Source: Bacillota bacterium
GTDB taxonomy: Bacteria; Bacillota; Clostridia; Oscillospirales; Oscillospiraceae
Direction: 5' to 3'
Length of the DNA stretch: 5,545 nt
NCBI GenBank assembly: GCA_029268085.1
Contig: JAJUHD010000161.1
Span: 1-5,545, forward strand
Below, one piece after another: positions 1 through 5,545 of this stretch. Each line of letters opens with the position of its first letter. Position 1 is the stretch's first letter. The notes beneath the pieces were generated by a model. That model saw only the letters and a program-made list of their open reading frames with translations, had not been told where the DNA came from and made no database searches. Both the position numbers and the translations under genes were made by a program.

Positions 1-18
1 ATTCATGTTTTCTGTCAT
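1..18 (-). CDS. Start of a downstream gene, probably ATP-dependent protease Lon (partial)
   Basis: Only the first six codons are visible, reading M-T-E-N-M-N, and the gene runs off the left edge of the window. The start is well supported because an AGGAGG ribosome binding site lies six bases upstream of the ATG. The peptide is too short to identify the product by itself. The call of Lon is an inference from synteny: in many Firmicutes a lon-type gene directly follows clpX in the tig-clp cluster. A LonB-type protease or another gene is possible. The gene sits immediately after a terminator-like hairpin, with no room for a promoter between hairpin and ribosome binding site, so its expression probably depends on readthrough from clpX or on a promoter inside clpX. 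Confidence 0.5.
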
Positions 19-24
19 AGTTTT

Positions 25-30
25 CCTCCT
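25..30 (-). promoter_or_regulatory. Ribosome binding site of the gene at the left edge
   Basis: The minus strand reads AGGAGG, extended on its 5' side to GAAAGGAGG, six bases before an ATG at 16-18. This is near-perfect complementarity to the 16S rRNA 3' end at good spacing. It is the main evidence that a real gene begins at 18 even though almost none of it is visible. Confidence 0.85.
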
Positions 31-41
31 TTCGAGGGACT

Positions 42-69
42 GAAAAAGCCGCATTCTTGCGGCTTTTTC
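42..69 (-). terminator. Rho-independent terminator-like hairpin after clpX
   Basis: A perfect 12-bp stem (42-53 paired with 58-69) closes a 4-base loop. The core is GCCGCA/TGCGGC, flanked by five A and five T, so it has the form of an intrinsic terminator in either direction. In the direction of clpX it starts 19 bases after the stop codon. The T-run is only five long and is itself part of the stem, which suggests termination may be incomplete. Only 11 bases separate it from the ribosome binding site of the next gene, so it may act as a partial terminator or attenuator that lowers expression of that gene relative to clpX, or it may protect the clpX mRNA 3' end. Confidence 0.8.
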
Positions 70-88
70 TGAAATATGGCGATAGATG

Positions 89-1366
89 TCACTGCTGTGA
101 CGCGGCCTTCTTCCTTATGACCATGGGAGAAATGCCGTTATTCACGCAGTCCGCCGTAACGACGACCTTGCTGATCGTCGGATCGGACGGAACTTCATAC
201 ATGATCTCCGTCATGATGCTTTCCATGACGCTGCGCAGTCCGCGCGCACCGATCTCCATCTTGATTGCCTTGTCGGCGATGGCTTCGAGGGCATCGTCCT
301 CGAAGACGAGCTCGACATCGTCGTAATTCAGCAAAGCCATGTACTGGCGTGTCAAAGCGTTCTTCGGCTCCCTTAGGATACGGATCAGATCCTCGCGCTT
401 AAGCGAGTTAAGCGGAACAATCACGGGCAGACGGCCAATCAGCTCGGGAATTATACCGAACTTTAGCAGGTCGTGAGACTGGACTTCCTGCATGATTGCG
501 CCCGTGTCGCGTTCTTTTTTGCTCTTGATCTCGGCTCCGAAGCCCATGCTCTTTCTGTCCATACGGTTTTCAATAATCTTTTCGATACCGTCAAACGCGC
601 CGCCGCAGATGAACAGTATTTTAGTTGTATCTACCTTGATGAATTCCTGATGCGGATGCTTTCTTCCGCCTTGAGGCGGTACGTTCGCGATCGTACCCTC
701 GAGTATCTTCAGAAGCGCCTGCTGAACGCCCTCGCCGGAAACATCTCGAGTAATGGATGTGTTTTCGCTCTTGCGCGAGATTTTATCCATCTCGTCAATA
801 TAGATTATACCGCGCTCCGCCTTTTCAACGTCGAAATCCGCTGCCTGCAGAAGCCTGAGCAGGATGTTTTCGACATCCTCACCCACATACCCCGCCTCCG
901 TCAGCGTCGTCGCATCTGCGATCGCGAAGGGAACGTCGAGGATTTTCGCCAGTGTCTGCGCGAAAAGCGTTTTGCCGCTTCCGGTTGGGCCAATCAATAA
1001 TATGTTGCTTTTCTGGAGATCGACATCGCCGTTGTCTCCGTAAAGCACCCTCTTATAATGGTTGTAAACAGCAACTGACAGGGCTATCTTCGCCTTATCC
1101 TGCCCGATGATATAATCATCCAGCACCTTCTTGATATCGGCGGGACGCGGAAGATTTGAACTTTTCAGCCCAAAACCGCTAACAGCTGACTGACCGGAGG
1201 ACAGGCCGTTTTTCTGGTTGTAGCCCTCGTCAATTATGCTCATGCAAAGACGCACGCATTCGTCGCAGATATATGAGCCGTTGCCGGCGATCATTCTCTC
1301 GACAAGGGACTGGGGCTTGCCGCAAAAACTGCAACGTATATTTTTATTTTCTTCAAATTTAGCCAT
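89..1366 (-). CDS. clpX: ATP-dependent Clp protease, ATP-binding subunit ClpX
   Basis: ClpX is the AAA+ hexameric unfoldase that recognises tagged or damaged proteins in the cytoplasm and threads them into ClpP. At 425 residues it has the usual family length. The N-terminal zinc-binding domain has Cys12, Cys15, Cys34 and Cys37. The AAA+ module shows Walker A GPTGSGKT (126-133), pore loop GYVG (159-162), Walker B IIYIDE (187-192), the RKH pore loop (235-237), the box VII arginine finger in IGRLP (Arg312) and sensor 2 GARGLRS (373-379). The ClpP-docking tripeptide, usually IGF, is Met-Gly-Phe here (274-276), which keeps the hydrophobic character. The ATG start has AAGGGG five bases upstream. 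The gene lies 30 nt after clpP with no terminator or promoter visible between them, so the two are very probably cotranscribed. The reading frame is intact. Confidence 0.98.
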   Translation of the reverse strand: MAKFEENKNIRCSFCGKPQSLVERMIAGNGSYICDECVRLCMSIIDEGYNQKNGLSSGQSAVSGFGLKSSNLPRPADIKKVLDDYIIGQDKAKIALSVAVYNHYKRVLYGDNGDVDLQKSNILLIGPTGSGKTLFAQTLAKILDVPFAIADATTLTEAGYVGEDVENILLRLLQAADFDVEKAERGIIYIDEMDKISRKSENTSITRDVSGEGVQQALLKILEGTIANVPPQGGRKHPHQEFIKVDTTKILFICGGAFDGIEKIIENRMDRKSMGFGAEIKSKKERDTGAIMQEVQSHDLLKFGIIPELIGRLPVIVPLNSLKREDLIRILREPKNALTRQYMALLNYDDVELVFEDDALEAIADKAIKMEIGARGLRSVMESIMTEIMYEVPSDPTISKVVVTADCVNNGISPMVIRKKAASQQ

Positions 1367-1396
1367 AGATGCCCCTTAATAAGGATATTAAACTGA

Positions 1397-1978
1397 TCAG
1401 CGCTTGTAGATGACCTTATCGATAAGTCCGTATTTAACAGCCTCTTCCGCCGACATAAAATTGTCGCGCTCGGTGTCTTCGGTTATTACTTCGATAGGCT
1501 TTCCGGTTTTTTCGGCAAGGATTTGGTTCATGCGCCGCTTAATTGTTTCCAAGCGCCTTAGATGGATGGCCATGTCGGTAATCTGCCCCTGAGTGCCAGC
1601 AGAAGGCTGGTGGATCATAATCTCAGCATTTGGCAGGGCAAATCTCTTTCCCTTCGTGCCGCTGGCAAGCAGGAACGCACCCATTGAAGCGCCAAGACCT
1701 ATGCAGATCGTGGAAACATCGCATTTAATATACTGCATCGTATCATAGATTGCCATACCTGATGTAATGCTTCCGCCGGGGCTGTTGATATAAAACTGGA
1801 TGTCCTTATCGGGGTCCTGCGCTTCAAGGAAAAGAAGCTGAGCCACGATGAGACTTGCAGTGGTGTCGTTTACTTCTTCGGAGAGCATGACGATACGGTC
1901 GTTGAGAAGTCTTGAAAAGATATCATAGGAGCGTTCTCCGCGAGAGGTCTGCTCAATAACATATGGTACTAAACTCAT
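1397..1978 (-). CDS. clpP: ATP-dependent Clp protease, proteolytic subunit ClpP
   Basis: ClpP is a serine peptidase that forms a double-heptamer chamber and degrades proteins delivered by ClpX or other Clp ATPases. At 193 residues it is a normal full-length member (family S14). The catalytic triad is present: Ser98 in GASMGAFLL, His123 in MIHQP and Asp172 in ERDNFMS, at the same positions as I recall for Bacillus subtilis ClpP. The oligomer and substrate-binding segment YINSPGGSI (63-71) is conserved. The N-terminus is short (VIEQTSRGER begins at residue 7), so any propeptide would be only a few residues. AAGGAG lies seven bases before the ATG and fixes the start. The gene follows tig after 125 nt without a convincing promoter, and precedes clpX by 30 nt, pointing to a tig-clpP-clpX transcript. 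I see no CtsR or CIRCE operator upstream. Confidence 0.98.
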   Translation of the reverse strand: MSLVPYVIEQTSRGERSYDIFSRLLNDRIVMLSEEVNDTTASLIVAQLLFLEAQDPDKDIQFYINSPGGSITSGMAIYDTMQYIKCDVSTICIGLGASMGAFLLASGTKGKRFALPNAEIMIHQPSAGTQGQITDMAIHLRRLETIKRRMNQILAEKTGKPIEVITEDTERDNFMSAEEAVKYGLIDKVIYKR

Positions 1979-2032
1979 GATGATTCTCCTTTTGTGATAT
2001 GAAATAATCTAAAAGAAGATACCCATAATTCC

Positions 2033-2101
2033 CGGTAAATATTCCCTTCCGCGAGAAGAGAACCTCTACCCTGCCTGACTCTACCGAAAAGTAATTTACC
2101 G
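2033..2101 (-). promoter_or_regulatory. Long-range inverted repeat in the tig-clpP spacer
   Basis: An 8-bp perfect inverted repeat, CGGTAAAT (2033-2040) and ATTTACCG (2094-2101), brackets 53 bases. It begins two bases after the tig stop codon and ends 54 bases before the clpP start. Inside are two direct copies of CTCTACC 15 bases apart (2064-2070, 2079-2085) and a small AGAG/CTCT hairpin (2057-2067). No U-tract follows on the transcript, so this is not a standard terminator. It could be an mRNA processing or stabilising element between tig and clpP, or a remnant. The structure is seen by eye only and any function is inferred. Confidence 0.4.
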
Positions 2102-2103
2102 CT

Positions 2104-3498
2104 TTACTCGGCAGCGTCTTCAGTCTGGGTCTCCGCTTTCTTTGCCGCCCTCTTTGCGGGGGACTTTTTAGCCGCCGGCTTTTCTTCCTCCGCTTTTTCT
2201 TCCTCCGCTTTTTCTTCCGCCGGAGCCGTCGGAACAGCGTTCTGCATAATAAGGTCGTTTGCTTTCTTCTTCTTCATGTCGCCGATCATCGAGTCCGCAG
2301 GAACAGCCTGCTTGATCTGCTCGGCAGAAACGCCATATGCTTTTGCGATGTCTTCGACAGCCTTATCAAGCTCTTCATCAGTAACCTGAATATCTTCAGC
2401 CTTCGCAACGGCGTTGAGAAGAAGATCAGTCTTTACCTGGGCCTCAGCCTGTGGGCGGAGCATGTTCTGGAATGCAACGGGATCCATTCCGGTCATGCGC
2501 ATATACTCCTCGAGGCGCATTCCGCGCGCCATGAGGTTACGGTCATATTCGTTGATCATCATGCCCATGCGCTCTTCGATCATCGCATCGGGAATCTCGC
2601 ACGTCATATTCTCAACAGCCTTCTGCAGAACGTTGTAGCCGAAATCCTCGTCAACCGCTTCGGTGCGCTTTTTCACAAGCTGCTCCATTATAGCTTCCCT
2701 GTAGTCGGAGAGCTTGTCGAACTCTGAAACGTCCTTCGTAAACTCATCGTCTACTGCCGGCAGTTCCATTTCGGTGACTTCATGAACCTTGACTTTGAAA
2801 ACAACGGCCTTGCCCGCAAGCCCCTCGTGGTAGTTTTCCGGGAACGTGATATCAATATCCTTCTCGTCGCCTGCTTTCATACCGACAATCTGCTCCTCGA
2901 AGCCGGGGACAAACTGGCCGGAGCCAAGCTCGAGGTTTGTGCCCTCCGCCTTGCCGCCGTCAAAACGCTTGCCGTCGAGGTATCCGTCGTAATCGATGAG
3001 GACCGTATCGCCCAGCTTCGCCGGACGCTCGACGGTGATCTGGCGCGCGTTGCGCTTGCGTATCTCCTCTATATAAGCATCGACGTCGGCGTCGGTGATA
3101 TTGATTTCCTGTCTGGGTGCTTCAATGCCCTTGTATTGACCGAGGGTTACTTCGGGATAAAGCGCCGCTTCAAATGTCAGAGTAAGAACCTTTTCGTCGC
3201 TGACATCGTAATTCGAAATACTGGGACGACCGACAGTTTCAAGTTTTTCTTCCTTAACGGCAAATTCAAAGGCTTTGGGCGCCGCTTCATCAACAGCGTC
3301 ATCATAGAAAACGTTAGTGCCGTACATACCCTCAATGACCATTCTGGGAGCCTTGCCCTTGCGGAAACCGGGTACGTTGATTTTCTTTTTATTTTTAATG
3401 TAAGCGCCGTTAACGGCTTCTTCGAATTCGGCCTTGTCTAACTCAACCTGAAAGCTGACGGTGTTCTTTTCTTTCTTTTCTACGTTCTTGACGATCAT
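2104..3498 (-). CDS. tig: Trigger factor, ribosome-associated chaperone and prolyl isomerase
   Basis: Trigger factor binds ribosomal protein uL23 at the exit tunnel and shields emerging polypeptides; its FKBP-type domain has peptidyl-prolyl isomerase activity. The protein is 464 residues. The N-terminal ribosome-binding domain carries the signature GFRKGKAP (44-51). The FKBP domain spans roughly 160-245, with the typical DTVLIDYDGYLDGKRFDGG start and VPGFEEQIVGMKAGDEKDI core. The helical chaperone domain covers about 246-420. The last 44 residues are a low-complexity tail of alternating Glu/Lys/Ala (two AEEEK units) then a Lys/Ala-rich histone-like stretch, making the protein some 30 residues longer than is typical. 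The frame stays open 81 nt further upstream to an ATG at 3577-3579, but that codon lies inside the promoter; the ATG at 3496-3498 has AGGAGG ten bases upstream and starts the usual MIVKNVEKKE sequence. Confidence 0.97.
   Translation of the reverse strand: MIVKNVEKKEKNTVSFQVELDKAEFEEAVNGAYIKNKKKINVPGFRKGKAPRMVIEGMYGTNVFYDDAVDEAAPKAFEFAVKEEKLETVGRPSISNYDVSDEKVLTLTFEAALYPEVTLGQYKGIEAPRQEINITDADVDAYIEEIRKRNARQITVERPAKLGDTVLIDYDGYLDGKRFDGGKAEGTNLELGSGQFVPGFEEQIVGMKAGDEKDIDITFPENYHEGLAGKAVVFKVKVHEVTEMELPAVDDEFTKDVSEFDKLSDYREAIMEQLVKKRTEAVDEDFGYNVLQKAVENMTCEIPDAMIEERMGMMINEYDRNLMARGMRLEEYMRMTGMDPVAFQNMLRPQAEAQVKTDLLLNAVAKAEDIQVTDEELDKAVEDIAKAYGVSAEQIKQAVPADSMIGDMKKKKANDLIMQNAVPTAPAEEKAEEEKAEEEKPAAKKSPAKRAAKKAETQTEDAAE
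2180..2218 (-). repeat. 15-bp tandem repeat in the 3' end of tig
   Basis: About 2.6 copies of a 15-bp unit (plus-strand TTCTTCCTCCGCTTT) match with no mismatch across 2180-2218. Being a multiple of three, it adds five-residue AEEEK blocks to the trigger factor tail without breaking the frame. Such repeats can vary in copy number by replication slippage, so the tail length may differ between strains. Confidence 0.85.
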
Positions 3499-3508
3499 TG
3501 GGTTTTTT

Positions 3509-3514
3509 CCTCCT
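3509..3514 (-). promoter_or_regulatory. Ribosome binding site that sets the tig start
   Basis: The minus strand reads AGGAGG ten bases before the ATG at 3496-3498. The spacing is slightly long, across an A-rich linker, but the match is perfect. It decides against the upstream in-frame ATG at 3577-3579, which sits between the -35 and -10 promoter elements and so would not be in the transcript. Confidence 0.9.
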
Positions 3515-3522
3515 ACAGTTTC

Positions 3523-3538
3523 ACCGGAGAAATCCGGT
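3523..3538 (-). promoter_or_regulatory. Short hairpin in the tig 5' leader
   Basis: A perfect 6-bp GC-rich inverted repeat, ACCGGA and TCCGGT, closes a 4-base loop (UUUC in the transcript) and can add one G-U pair. It lies in the predicted leader of about 57 nt, eight bases before the AGGAGG ribosome binding site. No U-run follows, so it is unlikely to be a terminator. It may stabilise the mRNA 5' end or influence ribosome access; that role is inference. Confidence 0.45.
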
Positions 3539-3560
3539 ATTGTCAAATTCCATAAGCAGT

Positions 3561-3589
3561 ATTTTAACAGATGATACAATTAAATGCAA
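3561..3589 (-). promoter_or_regulatory. Sigma-A-type promoter for tig
   Basis: On the minus strand TTGCAT (3584-3589) is followed by a 17-base spacer and TAAAAT (3561-3566). The bases TGT directly before the -10 give an extended -10 (TGnTAAAAT). Both hexamers are close to the TTGACA/TATAAT consensus and the spacer is optimal. Transcription would start near 3554, giving a leader of about 57 nt before tig. Because no convincing promoter is seen before clpP or clpX, this is probably the main promoter of a tig-clpP-clpX unit. No CtsR or CIRCE operator overlaps it. Confidence 0.8.
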
Positions 3590-3613
3590 ATACTTTTTGT
3601 GAACATTATCCTG

Positions 3614-4303
3614 TTACAGTATGCGTAGCGGACTGAAATTCAAGTGATCCGCAGAGACCTGCCTATACTTGACGCCGTGGTAGACCCCTTCGAAAACACC
3701 CTGAAGGCTCTTGCCGTGGATATGGCCTGCGCAGCACATCAGAACCCCGTACCTTTCAAAGAGGTCAAGTATCTCCTGACAGATATAAGAACCGTATTTC
3801 GGAGGGTAATGCAAAAACACATATTTTGCTCTATCCCCCCCCGCCTTTAAAGATACTTCCAGCCTCATAAGCTCACGGTTCATGATTTTTTTGTCGTGCG
3901 CTGAGCCCGTTTCCTCCTCGTAAAACCAGCCGCGAGTCCCGCAGATCGCTACATCGTCTCCGTAGAAGAAGCAGTTGTTGTTCAGGATATTTATCGTCGT
4001 TATTCCGTTTTCGATGAAAAAGCTCTTTGCCTTTGTAGCTGTGGACCACCAGTAATCGTGGTTGCCCTTGAGAATGATCTTTTTTCCCGGAAGCCTGTCG
4101 ATGAAAAGAAAGTCCTCTCTCGCTTCTTCAAGATCCATGCCCCAGCTCAAATCGCCGCAGATAACGGTTACATCATCCGGCGAGAGACAGGAAAAAGATT
4201 TTTTCAGCTTCGCAGCATGGTTTTCCCATTTTGGGCCAAAAATATCCATCGGCTTATCTGTGCTTAATGAAAGATGGAGATCGCCGATCGCATAAAGAGC
4301 CAT
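3614..4303 (-). CDS. Calcineurin-like metallophosphoesterase
   Basis: This 229-residue protein belongs to the calcineurin-like metallophosphoesterase superfamily, which uses a two-metal centre to hydrolyse phosphoesters. All core motifs are present in order: GDLHL with Asp8 and His10, GDLSW with Asp51, GNHD with Asn81 and His82, His165 in FLHYPP, and GHIHG with His194 and His196. It has no signal peptide or membrane segment, so it should be cytoplasmic. The substrate cannot be read from the sequence; phosphoprotein, nucleotide and nucleic-acid phosphodiesters are all possible in this superfamily. The start is supported by GGGAG seven bases before the ATG and by the motif lying at the very N-terminus, as is common in the family. 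It lies 36 nt after the upstream gene and is probably cotranscribed with it. No terminator is seen between it and tig. Confidence 0.9.
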   Translation of the reverse strand: MALYAIGDLHLSLSTDKPMDIFGPKWENHAAKLKKSFSCLSPDDVTVICGDLSWGMDLEEAREDFLFIDRLPGKKIILKGNHDYWWSTATKAKSFFIENGITTINILNNNCFFYGDDVAICGTRGWFYEEETGSAHDKKIMNRELMRLEVSLKAGGDRAKYVFLHYPPKYGSYICQEILDLFERYGVLMCCAGHIHGKSLQGVFEGVYHGVKYRQVSADHLNFSPLRIL

Positions 4304-4339
4304 TCAGATTCTCCCGAAAACAATTTTATAGTTAATCCG

Positions 4340-5545
4340 CTAATCCGCCCTAGTTACGTCATATGCGCTTCGCAGCTCGCCTTCTTGTAAAGAAGGCGTG
4401 ATTGTCACCCGATCGCCGATGGAAAGGACCGCGGCGAGCTTTGAGTCCGCCACCGAAATCACATAGTAATAGCTATCGCCTTCAAGCTTAATAAACACAT
4501 TGGTGTTTCCGTCGATAACCGCCGTGCGGATATCGGAAATCGTACCTGTAACTGTCTTTTCGGGATCCTTGCCCTTATCTACAATATTGCTTTGTGACAG
4601 CAAATCTATATAGTTCCGCTCGCATTCCGCAACTGTAGTGCCCGAGGCGACAAGCTGATACTGCTGCACATTTACCATTGCGTACATCTTGACGAGTCCG
4701 CCCGAGTCCTTGAGCGCCATAAAATAGGTCGGCTGGCCGGAAATGTTCAGAAGCAGCGGGAATGTCGCGCGGTAGTCCATATACTGCACGATACCTTCGG
4801 CGCTGGACATTGCCGCTCTCTCCTGCGCGCCGGCGCAGGCGTAATACTTTGTCTCCTTCGTTCTCTGGTTCGTGAGTATAAAGCCTACGTTCGAGTTGTC
4901 GGATACGACGCTTGTTACGCCGGTATATAGATATACCGCTCCATCTTTTGCGATGTAATTATAACCGTCTGTCGTGACAGTTACGCCCTTCTGCCCTATA
5001 AAGGAGTTGAACCAGCCGTTTTGATACATCCCGTAATAGTCATACTGCTTCATAATAAGTGAAGCGGTATAGACCCTGTCTACCCAGTCGGGCACCTCGT
5101 CTGCGGGATAATATGCGCACTCGCCTGTTATCGCATTCATAAGGACAGCGCCATCAATATCCGTTCCGCCGAACAGCCCGATTTTCTTGACGATCCTCGG
5201 ACATACCCAGTATGGAGTTCCATCATCGTCGACCTCAAAATTCGGGGTGTCGAAAATAAACGTCGGGTAGTTGAATCGGAGATGACGCTCGACCTTACGG
5301 AATAAATACTCGGTCGTCGTGTATTTCATACCCTCGCTAAGCCGTACCGCCTGAACCTCCTGCGTTACCATGTCGATCATTATATAGGCCGGAAGGCCTT
5401 TGGAACGGTTGGATATCCACTTAAAGAAATCACTGTAATAAAGGGGCGTTACCCTTACAGGACGTCCGTTGTAGTTTATCTGCGTGTAATCATCCGCAAC
5501 CTCAAATTGGGAAACCATGTCCGAGAGCTCGCCCATCTTCTTGTC
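4340..5545 (-). CDS. Conserved-looking protein of unknown function (partial, C-terminal part)
   Basis: I do not recognise this protein with confidence. The frame is open to the right edge of the window (codons D-K-K precede the first visible Met at 5534-5536, which has no visible ribosome binding site context), so the true start lies outside and 401 residues up to the TAG stop are visible. No signal peptide, membrane helix or known catalytic motif appears in the visible part. It is rich in Tyr, aromatic and beta-forming residues. Several segments have a strand-turn-strand look around a short polar turn, for example AYIMIDMVTQEVQAVRL, AVLMNAITGECAYYP and TYFMALKDSGGLVKMYAMV, loosely like PepSY-type repeats. 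The last 70 residues (from TVTGTISDIRTAV, ending in a GDRVTITP strand) look like a small OB-like beta domain. The composition would suit an extracytoplasmic domain anchored by missing N-terminal helices, but that is inference. Confidence 0.75.
   Translation of the reverse strand, partial: DKKMGELSDMVSQFEVADDYTQINYNGRPVRVTPLYYSDFFKWISNRSKGLPAYIMIDMVTQEVQAVRLSEGMKYTTTEYLFRKVERHLRFNYPTFIFDTPNFEVDDDGTPYWVCPRIVKKIGLFGGTDIDGAVLMNAITGECAYYPADEVPDWVDRVYTASLIMKQYDYYGMYQNGWFNSFIGQKGVTVTTDGYNYIAKDGAVYLYTGVTSVVSDNSNVGFILTNQRTKETKYYACAGAQERAAMSSAEGIVQYMDYRATFPLLLNISGQPTYFMALKDSGGLVKMYAMVNVQQYQLVASGTTVAECERNYIDLLSQSNIVDKGKDPEKTVTGTISDIRTAVIDGNTNVFIKLEGDSYYYVISVADSKLAAVLSIGDRVTITPSLQEGELRSAYDVTRAD

Noticed and set aside
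666..679. CCGCC-TTGA-GGCGG hairpin inside clpX
   Set aside because: It falls on codons for the strongly conserved PPQGGRKH segment of ClpX, so the repeat is explained by protein sequence.
473..1000. Open frame of 175 codons on the plus strand, antisense to clpX
   Set aside because: It lies wholly within the well-supported clpX gene, encodes nothing recognisable, and has no convincing ribosome binding site; it is a shadow of clpX codon usage.
1979..2032. Possible clpP promoter in the AT-rich bases before clpP
   Set aside because: Several weak -10-like strings occur on the minus strand (such as TAGATT and AATTAT), but none has a recognisable -35 at 16-18 bases.
2782..3441. Open frame of 219 codons on the plus strand, antisense to tig
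   Set aside because: It is fully inside tig, whose domains and motifs are clear. The plus-strand product looks like no known family and is explained by the codon bias of the opposite strand.
3518..3546. Alternative tig promoter starting with a perfect TTGACA (3541-3546)
   Set aside because: The hexamer 17 bases downstream reads TGAAAC, a poor -10, and the spacer holds the hairpin. The upstream TTGCAT-N17-TGT-TAAAAT pair is much better.
3499..3579. N-terminal extension of trigger factor to the ATG at 3577-3579
   Set aside because: The extension covers the predicted -10 element and leader, has no ribosome binding site, and precedes the standard trigger factor N-terminus at 3498.
4822..4839. 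7-bp GC-rich inverted repeat with a 4-base loop (CCTGCGC/GCGCAGG) inside the unnamed gene
   Set aside because: It is within coding sequence over Ala/Gly-rich codons, has no T-run, and has no context suggesting a regulatory role.

Overview
The window comes from a low- to mid-GC Gram-positive bacterium, most likely class Clostridia (the Oscillospiraceae/Ruminococcaceae side is my best guess). The reasons are the order tig-clpP-clpX-(probable lon), strong AGGAGG-type ribosome binding sites, Firmicutes-type ClpP and ClpX sequences, and a trigger factor with a long charged Lys/Glu/Ala tail. All genes lie on the minus strand, so the text below runs from right to left, in the direction of transcription.

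At the right edge (4340-5545) is the C-terminal 401 residues of a protein I cannot name. Its N-terminus lies outside the window. It is followed after 36 nt by a calcineurin-like metallophosphoesterase (3614-4303). A 115-nt gap then holds a good sigma-A-type promoter with an extended -10 (3561-3589), a short 5'-leader hairpin (3523-3538) and the ribosome binding site of tig (trigger factor, 2104-3498). After a 125-nt gap carrying a long-range inverted repeat come clpP (1397-1978) and, 30 nt later, clpX (89-1366). A hairpin with a T-run (42-69) follows clpX, and only 11 nt further on is the ribosome binding site of the next gene. Just six codons of that gene are visible (1-18); by synteny it is probably lon.

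The genes form a protein quality-control cluster. Trigger factor meets nascent chains at the ribosome exit tunnel. ClpX unfolds substrates and feeds them to the ClpP peptidase chamber. The probable Lon would add a second ATP-dependent protease. The two upstream genes form a separate small unit that could read into tig, since no terminator is visible between them and tig.

I see no mobile element, CRISPR array, tRNA, rRNA or clearly novel system. No stretch over 300 bases lacks a gene. The points most worth a second look are the terminator-like hairpin pressed against the start of the downstream gene, the structured tig-clpP spacer, and the unnamed protein at the right edge.
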